From: Gemmiger gallinarum
GTDB lineage: Bacteria; Bacillota; Clostridia; Oscillospirales; Ruminococcaceae
Reading direction: 5' to 3'
Length of the DNA stretch: 64,000 bases
Assembly (NCBI RefSeq): GCF_014982805.1
Contig: NZ_JADCKC010000001.1
Span: 372,001-436,000 of the forward strand
A program made the translations under genes and the position numbers. The notes below the pieces were generated by a model that saw nothing but the letters and a program-made list of their open reading frames with translations, made no database searches and had not been told where the DNA came from. Shown here one piece after another: positions 58,550-64,000 of this stretch (position 1 is the first letter of the stretch; each line of letters begins with the position of its first letter).

Positions 58550-61483
58550 ATGCAAAGATGGAAACGTACATTGGCAAGTGTGATGGCAGCAATGCTTGTT
58601 CTGCAATGCTCGCCGCTTAACGCACTTGCCGACGAAGCGGAACCGGCTGCATCGTCCACCGTACAGACGGAAAACTCTGCCCCGATCCCGTCTGAACCGG
58701 TCGAGGATGAAGCCTATACCACCGAAGCCACTTCATCCGAAGCCACTGTCGTACCCGAAGAAGCGGAAGAAAATGATACAGCTGTACCGGAGGCAGATTT
58801 CGTTCCGAATGAGACTGCGGATGACGGCACCACTCGGGAGCCCACCGTGCAGGACGAATCGACAAACAACACAGTCATGCAGGAACATGCCGCACTTTCT
58901 GAGCAGAGCGATGCATCCGTCCGCTCTCGGGAGGTACAGCTGCAAAGCGGCACCGCCATTATCCCTGCCGGCGCAGATGAAACAGCCGTAAAGCAGATTC
59001 TGTTTGATGCTCTTGTAGTCAATAAGGATGGCATCGATCCGCAGAGTCTGGAGTGGGAATACTACTGCACTGGCAAAAATGGCCTGCTCACAAATGATGC
59101 CTGGGGTTCTGTAAACGGCTTTACCAGTGAGAAAAAGGTCGTTTTTGTTACCACCACGTTTACACACCCGGCTCTTGCCGACAATGGCAACGCCAGCTAT
59201 CAGATCCGGCTCAAGGACAGCACGGCAGAGGTCACGCTGACCAAAGCCGAAAAACAGACTTCCTCCATCACTCTGAACAAGGATGTTTCGGTTTCCCTGC
59301 CCTATAGAGAGGATATCAGCATTGATTATGATGCCCTGCGTCAGGACCTCTTTACTGCATTGGTTGCCTCTTCCACTCCCGAGTTGACCGCGGATGAGGT
59401 GACCATCGAATACTATGCCACGGCAAGCTCCGGTTCTGTGGGAGATCTTGGCAAAGCCTGGGTTCCACTGGAAGGCCGTAACGGCTCCGGACTGAACTAT
59501 CCTGCCCTGCCCGCCGGCAATCAGAAAATCCGGATCACCTGGCCCGGCAACCAGCAGTACTCTCCCGTGGCGATTGAAACTGAGGTTTACGTGACGGACC
59601 GTCCTTCCCCTGAAATACAGCAGAACGATTCTCCGGCCGTCAAGCTGGCCCTTACCGAGGAGATGCAGCTGGATACAGAAAAGCTGTATACCGATGTTTT
59701 CCATGCCGTCATTGCTTCCTCCACTCCGGAGCTGACTGTGGATGACGTGACCATTACCTACTATGCTCAGGCCGAAACCGGCTCCCTGGGCAGCCTTGGA
59801 CATGCCTGGGTACCCCTGGAGGGCGGCATCAGTTCCGGGTTGAGCTATCCTTCCCTGCCCGCCGGTACCCAGAAAGTCCGAATCTACTGGCCCGGCAATC
59901 AGGAATATGCCCCCATCACGGTAGAGACAAATGTGGAAGTGGCTGACCGGGAACAGCTTCAGTTCACTTTGAAAGACGGTTCCTATGAAGTCGGCATGAT
60001 TTTTAACGATGAGCAGGGGTATGACTATACGGCCACCGCTGCCGCCATCTATGATGCCGTTGTTGCCTCCACTTCTCCGTTGGAGCTGTCCGCCGACGAT
60101 GTCACGGTGGAATACAATGTGGACAAAACCGGCATCACGGACAGTTTTAAGCCCCTGAACCAGAGCGATGCCACCGGACTTGTGAAATTCGGTACCGGCA
60201 CCTGGGAAATCCGTATTTCCTGGAACGGCAATCGCGAATATCGCGGCAACTCGGTAACGGTGGACGTGACCACCACCGACAACCGTCTTGCCAGCAATGT
60301 GGTTCTCAAGAGCGGCGCCTCCTTCACCTACAACATGGACCCGGCTGTGATGAAGCAGTCGATCCTGGACAACGTAATTGACTGGGACAGCTCTACCCTC
60401 CCCTCCCGCGATACTCTGACCACGGACAACTTTGTGATTGAATACAAGGCCAAACTTACCGATATCGAAAGCGGTGTTGACCTTGGTCTGGGTGACCTTG
60501 GCAATCTGATTGACAGCGATATGCTGACCCAGTGGGTGCCCGTTGAAGGCAAAACCTACGAAATTGGCGGCACCGTTCTGGGTGCCTTCCCCGCAATGGG
60601 CGCTGGAGAGGCACAGTCCATCCGCATCAGCTATAAGGGCAATGCCGAGTATCGTCCCAGCGAAAACACGGAAGGCAGTGTGACGGTAAACAAGGCAAAG
60701 GTAACCGTCTCTGTCCATTCCACCAATATTTACGCTGACGAAAGCCTGCCCGCCGACTTTGTCACCCTGAATCCGGCAGACAAGTTTGACGTGTACACCA
60801 TTTACGCCGGTACCACCAGCAATGTGACTACCGCCCTTTATCTGGACCTGCCGGATCGGTATACCAATTCTGTTTTCCTGAAAGTTCTGGACCCTGTGAT
60901 TGAAGAAATCTATGGCAAGAGCTTTACACAAATGCTGAACGACGGCATGACTCTGGGTGAACTGCGTGAGCTGTTCAGCACGCAGGAGATACTGGACCTG
61001 CTGGACAAGCTGAATATTGATACCGGCACCTTCGGCCAGATCCTGACTGTGATCAACAACCTGCCCTCCATCACAGACAGTCTGAGAATTTCCTTCGGCA
61101 CCCCCAACCGTGCCGGTCTGTACACGGTAGGCGTTGTGACCGACAGCCAGAATTATGAGACCGGCGTCGGAATCGGGTTCTTGCTGGTCAAGATGCGTCT
61201 GAGCGGTACTAAGCTGACCTGGAATCAGGAGATCTCCGGTAAGCTCACCGTTGAGCAGGCCAAGAACTTCGACTTCGGAGCAACTCTCAGTTATAACGGA
61301 GATGTGACCATCAGTCAAAGCGGCGTACATTATCTGTACTCCGGCTTTACCAGCAAATGGCGAATTTATTCCAGCACCACTACCCCGCCTACTGAGCCGG
61401 GCAGCTATGTCGTGACCGTGTGCATTCTGGGCGGCAACCATTTTGCTCTTCCCATTACCCGTACTTTCACAATCACCAAATAA
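58550..61483 (+). CDS. Large secreted protein with four or five tandem beta-type repeats
   Basis: 977 residues from ATG 58550 (AAAGGAGG). Signal peptide 1-27 (cleavage after ALA), then an acidic Ser/Thr/Glu linker to about 125. Repeats of 105-135 residues lie at 240-350, 363-467, 470-577 and 581-717, with a weaker one at 129-235. Each holds ASSTPELTxDxVTIxYYA, a PL(E/N) turn and a closing RIxWxGNxxY motif. Residues 720-977 are a different beta-rich domain. There is no LPxTG, choline-binding or SLH anchor. Adhesin-like; no known family recognised. Confidence 0.75.
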   Translation: MQRWKRTLASVMAAMLVLQCSPLNALADEAEPAASSTVQTENSAPIPSEPVEDEAYTTEATSSEATVVPEEAEENDTAVPEADFVPNETADDGTTREPTVQDESTNNTVMQEHAALSEQSDASVRSREVQLQSGTAIIPAGADETAVKQILFDALVVNKDGIDPQSLEWEYYCTGKNGLLTNDAWGSVNGFTSEKKVVFVTTTFTHPALADNGNASYQIRLKDSTAEVTLTKAEKQTSSITLNKDVSVSLPYREDISIDYDALRQDLFTALVASSTPELTADEVTIEYYATASSGSVGDLGKAWVPLEGRNGSGLNYPALPAGNQKIRITWPGNQQYSPVAIETEVYVTDRPSPEIQQNDSPAVKLALTEEMQLDTEKLYTDVFHAVIASSTPELTVDDVTITYYAQAETGSLGSLGHAWVPLEGGISSGLSYPSLPAGTQKVRIYWPGNQEYAPITVETNVEVADREQLQFTLKDGSYEVGMIFNDEQGYDYTATAAAIYDAVVASTSPLELSADDVTVEYNVDKTGITDSFKPLNQSDATGLVKFGTGTWEIRISWNGNREYRGNSVTVDVTTTDNRLASNVVLKSGASFTYNMDPAVMKQSILDNVIDWDSSTLPSRDTLTTDNFVIEYKAKLTDIESGVDLGLGDLGNLIDSDMLTQWVPVEGKTYEIGGTVLGAFPAMGAGEAQSIRISYKGNAEYRPSENTEGSVTVNKAKVTVSVHSTNIYADESLPADFVTLNPADKFDVYTIYAGTTSNVTTALYLDLPDRYTNSVFLKVLDPVIEEIYGKSFTQMLNDGMTLGELRELFSTQEILDLLDKLNIDTGTFGQILTVINNLPSITDSLRISFGTPNRAGLYTVGVVTDSQNYETGVGIGFLLVKMRLSGTKLTWNQEISGKLTVEQAKNFDFGATLSYNGDVTISQSGVHYLYSGFTSKWRIYSSTTTPPTEPGSYVVTVCILGGNHFALPITRTFTITK

Positions 61484-61504
61484 CCTTACTTTATCAGAAA
61501 AAAG

Positions 61505-61545
61505 CAGAGGCGTGAACCGGATTGGTTCACGCCTCTGTTCTTTTT
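61505..61545 (+). terminator. Strong terminator of the secreted protein gene
   Basis: Perfect 14-bp stem CAGAGGCGTGAACC / GGTTCACGCCTCTG, loop GGATT, then TTCTTTTT. Convergent with aroF. Confidence 0.92.
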
Positions 61546-61597
61546 CAGGTCAAAACGCTTTACAATTTTCCATTTACTCCATGGAACCGCAGCAGCC

Positions 61598-62629
61598 TCA
61601 GCAGCTCATTTCCGCAATTTCATACAGCAGCTTTTCGGAATCCTCCCAGCCCAGGCAGGGGTCGGTGATCGACTTGCCGTAGGTATGCTCCGAAATATCC
61701 TGGCGGCCCGGCTCAATGTAGCTCTCAATCATGACGCCCTTGACCAGATTGCGGATATCCGGTGAGAGCTCACGATTGTGCATAACTTCCTTGACGATAC
61801 GGATCTGTTCCTTGTACTGCTTGTCCGAGTTGGAATGGTTGGAGTCAATGATGACGGCAGGATTTTTCAGCCCCATCTTATTGTACATTTCCAGCAGGCA
61901 CTGGACATCCTCGTAATGATAGTTGGGCTGGCTGACACCGCGCTTATTGACACCGCCGCGCAGAATGGCGTGGGCCAGCGGATTGCCGGAGGTCTCAACC
62001 TCGCATCCCGCATAGGCAAAGTGCTGCGGATGCTGCGCCGCATAAATGGAGTTGAGCATAACCGAGAAGTCGCCGCTGGTAGGGTTCTTCATACCGGTGG
62101 GCACATCAAAACCGCTGGCCGTCTGGCGGTGATGCTGATCCTCTACCGAACGGGCACCGATGGCAACGTAGGAAAGCAGATCCTCCACATAGCCCCAGTT
62201 TTCCGGATAGAGCATCTCGTCCGCAGCGGGCAGCCCAAACTCCTCAATGGAGCGCATCTGCAGATGACGGATGGCAATAAGGCCGGCGACCAGATCCGGG
62301 CGTTCCTCCGGATTGGGCTGGAAGGCGATACCTTTATAGCCGTCGCCGTTGGTACGAGGTTTGTAGGTGTAAATGCGCGGCACGATCACCAGGCGGTCCT
62401 TGACCTTTTCCTGCACACGAGCCAGACGGCCGACGTAATCACAGACAGCTTCCTCATTGTCCGCCGAGCAAGGGCCGATGACAACCAGAAACTTGTCCGA
62501 TTTGCCGGTAATGACATCGCGTACTTCCTGATCCTTCGCCTGTTTGATTGCCTTGGCGCGCTCCGACAAAGGATAACGCTCGCGGATCTCAGCAGGGGTC
62601 GGCAGTTTTTTCAAGTATGAAAAGCTCAT
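61598..62629 (-). CDS. aroF: 3-deoxy-7-phosphoheptulonate synthase (DAHP synthase, class I alpha)
   Basis: 343 residues from ATG 62629. VVIGPCSADN, PRIYTYKPRTN and HQTASGFDVPTGMKNP (as HHRQTASG) are the AroF/G/H-type motifs. It condenses PEP with erythrose 4-phosphate at the entry to the shikimate pathway. It stands alone; whether it is Phe-, Tyr- or Trp-sensitive cannot be read. Confidence 0.92.
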   Translation of the reverse strand: MSFSYLKKLPTPAEIRERYPLSERAKAIKQAKDQEVRDVITGKSDKFLVVIGPCSADNEEAVCDYVGRLARVQEKVKDRLVIVPRIYTYKPRTNGDGYKGIAFQPNPEERPDLVAGLIAIRHLQMRSIEEFGLPAADEMLYPENWGYVEDLLSYVAIGARSVEDQHHRQTASGFDVPTGMKNPTSGDFSVMLNSIYAAQHPQHFAYAGCEVETSGNPLAHAILRGGVNKRGVSQPNYHYEDVQCLLEMYNKMGLKNPAVIIDSNHSNSDKQYKEQIRIVKEVMHNRELSPDIRNLVKGVMIESYIEPGRQDISEHTYGKSITDPCLGWEDSEKLLYEIAEMSC

Positions 62630-62774
62630 TTGTAATCAACCTTTCCAATCGTCTTTTGGGCATACATGTCCCCCACTCCCTCGCGGCACACAGCTCCCGC
62701 CAGTATCGGGACATCTGACCGCAAAACGCATAATCATGCAAATACAGACGACATATTGTATAAATCCCATATAA

Positions 62775-62803
62775 ATAATATATCGCACAAGGCACAATGT
62801 CAA
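62775..62803 (-). promoter_or_regulatory. Promoter of the DAHP synthase gene, with a 140-base leader
   Basis: On the minus strand TTGACA, 17 bases, TATTAT. The leader (62630-62770) can form a stem of ATGTCCC with GGGACAT around a G-rich loop; no known riboswitch or T-box is recognised. Confidence 0.7.
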
Positions 62804-62880
62804 CTCAGCCGCACAAATCATCTCATCCCTGGGGAAAGCTGTTTTCCAGCATCCACACGCACACCGCAGAATGGTACAGC

Positions 62881-62916
62881 AAGAGGACGGCGGGCAGTTC
62901 CGCCGTCCTCTTTTCG
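62881..62916. terminator. Hairpin behind pyrI
   Basis: 13-bp perfect stem AAGAGGACGGCGG / CCGCCGTCCTCTT, 6-base loop. The T-tract is modest on the plus strand and missing on the minus strand, although pyrI runs on the minus strand. Confidence 0.6.
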
Positions 62917-62959
62917 GCTTGATTATAACAGGAATCGTTTTTCTCTTCCGCAGCAACCC

Positions 62960-63388
62960 TCACGGTTTGACGCGGAACTCTTCCTCACAGTAAATGCAGC
63001 GATAGCGGCCGCTGGGGGTGAGCTCAAAAATGTGGTCGCAGCCTTCCTCAATGGCAGTGATGCAGCGGGGATTGGTGCACTTGATCACATTGACCAGCCG
63101 TTTGGGCAGGTCGGGACGGATCTTTTTGGAGATATGTCCGTTTTCAATGCAGGTGATGCTGATCTGGGGGTCCAGATAGCCCAGCACATCAAAATTGATC
63201 TTGCTGATATCCCCTTCAATCTTGATGATGTCCTTCTTTCCGCTCTTCTGGCTGCGCACATTCTGCAGCAGAGCCACGCTGGCGTCCGGCAGTTTTTCCA
63301 GCTCCATCAGGTGATACAGCGCCATACCGGTGCCGGCGGTGATATGGTCGATGACCACACCGTTTTGAATCTCGTCTACTTTCAGCAT
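62960..63388 (-). CDS. pyrI: Aspartate carbamoyltransferase regulatory subunit
   Basis: 142 residues. N-terminal allosteric domain ([15 protein letters not shown]), then the zinc site CTNPRC and CIYCEEEF. It binds CTP/ATP and couples to PyrB. Its start overlaps the pyrB stop by 7 bases. Confidence 0.95.
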   Translation of the reverse strand: MLKVDEIQNGVVIDHITAGTGMALYHLMELEKLPDASVALLQNVRSQKSGKKDIIKIEGDISKINFDVLGYLDPQISITCIENGHISKKIRPDLPKRLVNVIKCTNPRCITAIEEGCDHIFELTPSGRYRCIYCEEEFRVKP

Positions 63389-64000
63389 TCGAACGCAACC
63401 TCCCCAGTGATCGGGTCCTTCAGGCCCAGCAAAGTCATGATCAGCGCCATACGGACATACACACCGTTCTGAACCTGCTCAAAATATGCCGCGCGCGGAT
63501 CATTGTCCACATCCAGGGTGATCTCGTTAACGCGGGGCAACGGATGCAGGACCGCCATATCCTTCTGAGCAAGGGCCAGCTTGGACTCGGTCAGGATATA
63601 GCTGTTTTTCAGGCGAACGTAATCTTCCTCATTGAAGAAACGCTCTTTTTGGACGCGGGTCATATAGAGGATGTCCAGATCGGGCAAGGCGTCTTCCAGG
63701 CTGCGGACTTCCACATAGGGAATGTTTTTGGGTTCGAGGAACTCATGAATGATGTAGTCGGGAACCCGCAGTTCCTCCGGCGAGATCAAGATAAACTTCA
63801 TTCCCTCACAGCGGGCCAGGCTCTTGATCAGCGAATGCACCGTGCGGCCGAACTTCAGGTCGCCGCAGAAGCCGATGGTCAGGTGGTCCAGACGGCCCTT
63901 GCGGCGGCGGATGGTCAGCATGTCCAGCAGCGTCTGGGTGGGATGGCTGTGGCCGCCGTCGCCCGCGTTGATGACCGGAATGCGGGAGTAGCGGGAAGCT
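63382..64000 (-). CDS. pyrB: Aspartate carbamoyltransferase catalytic subunit, partial
   Basis: The C-terminal 205 residues are visible; the gene runs past the window end. [37 protein letters not shown] and [10 protein letters not shown] are PyrB motifs. With pyrI it forms the allosteric enzyme of pyrimidine synthesis. Confidence 0.95.
   Translation of the reverse strand, partial: ASRYSRIPVINAGDGGHSHPTQTLLDMLTIRRRKGRLDHLTIGFCGDLKFGRTVHSLIKSLARCEGMKFILISPEELRVPDYIIHEFLEPKNIPYVEVRSLEDALPDLDILYMTRVQKERFFNEEDYVRLKNSYILTESKLALAQKDMAVLHPLPRVNEITLDVDNDPRAAYFEQVQNGVYVRMALIMTLLGLKDPITGEVAFEC

Noticed and set aside
58733-61441. 902-codon minus-strand frame opposite the secreted repeat protein
   Set aside because: The plus-strand frame has a signal peptide, ribosome site, promoter, terminator and internal repeats; the antisense frame has none of these.
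58550-61483. Tandem repeats of the secreted protein as a possible CRISPR or satellite array
   Set aside because: The repeats are about 320-400 bases, diverged, and keep reading frame; they are protein domains. No short evenly spaced direct repeats of CRISPR type were seen anywhere in the window.

Overview
The window (about 57 % G+C by eye outside one AT-richer island) reads as chromosome of a gut Clostridia of the family Oscillospiraceae, in the Subdoligranulum/Gemmiger/Faecalibacterium neighbourhood. This is inferred from strong AGGAGG ribosome sites with frequent TTG/GTG starts, relict sporulation genes (yqfC, yqfD, ylbJ), the order phoH-ybeY-dgkA-era-yqzL-recO-mutS2, a lysine riboswitch ahead of asd-dapA-dapB, and a Tn1549-type integrative element. 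I could not search a database, so the genus is an inference.

Layout. 1-9.8 kb: minus-strand housekeeping and small operons (a DltD/SGNH-like protein cut by the window edge, an FkbH-type HAD protein, a TSCPD protein, a PHP phosphoesterase, a LysR regulator, tRNA-Gly, a GH25 lysozyme, an SDR, tadA, a CPBP protease). 9.95-28.4 kb: a decayed composite integrative element. Its conjugation genes survive only as pieces: an FtsX-family permease fragment, a frameshifted MazF/PemK, a C-terminal piece of a VirD4 coupling protein, a shortened Maff2, a MobC, pieces of two different relaxases, and the first 63 codons of a replication initiator. The xis and int genes and the cargo are intact. The cargo is a TetR-CPBP pair, a sigma factor with an HTH partner, an unknown 242-residue protein, and a 9-kb module that looks like metal or siderophore handling: methyltransferase, HMA metal chaperone, AraC regulator, a 26-residue membrane peptide, a DUF6110-like protein, a P1B ATPase with an S-C-A membrane motif, a TetR regulator and a YbtPQ-like ABC pair. 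28.5-28.7 kb: tRNA-Arg(CCU) followed by a degraded copy of itself.

28.8-34.9 kb: queA, divergent from a lysine-riboswitch-controlled asd-dapA-dapB set with a CapA-like protein and a free-standing double-ACT protein. 35-38.4 kb: a radical SAM protein, a divergent TetR and an unknown 311-residue protein. 38.4-48.8 kb: mutS2, recO, yqzL, era, dgkA, ybeY, phoH, yqfD, yqfC, then ylbJ and two conserved hypotheticals, and tRNA-Thr. 48.9-58.1 kb: a YesN/YesM-type two-component system and a sulfatase placed in one run with a NitT/TauT-type ABC importer that has two different permeases and two different ATPases. 58.5-61.5 kb: a 977-residue secreted repeat protein. 61.6-64 kb: a DAHP synthase and pyrI-pyrB (pyrB cut by the window end).

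The two least ordinary systems are (a) the metal module on the dead element, whose first operon and ABC operon share a GTTAG-N6-CTAAC operator, and (b) the sulfatase-linked importer, whose two ATPases carry complementary defects (one lacks the LSGG signature, the other the H-loop histidine). Defects placed this way predict exactly one working ATP site per heterodimer.
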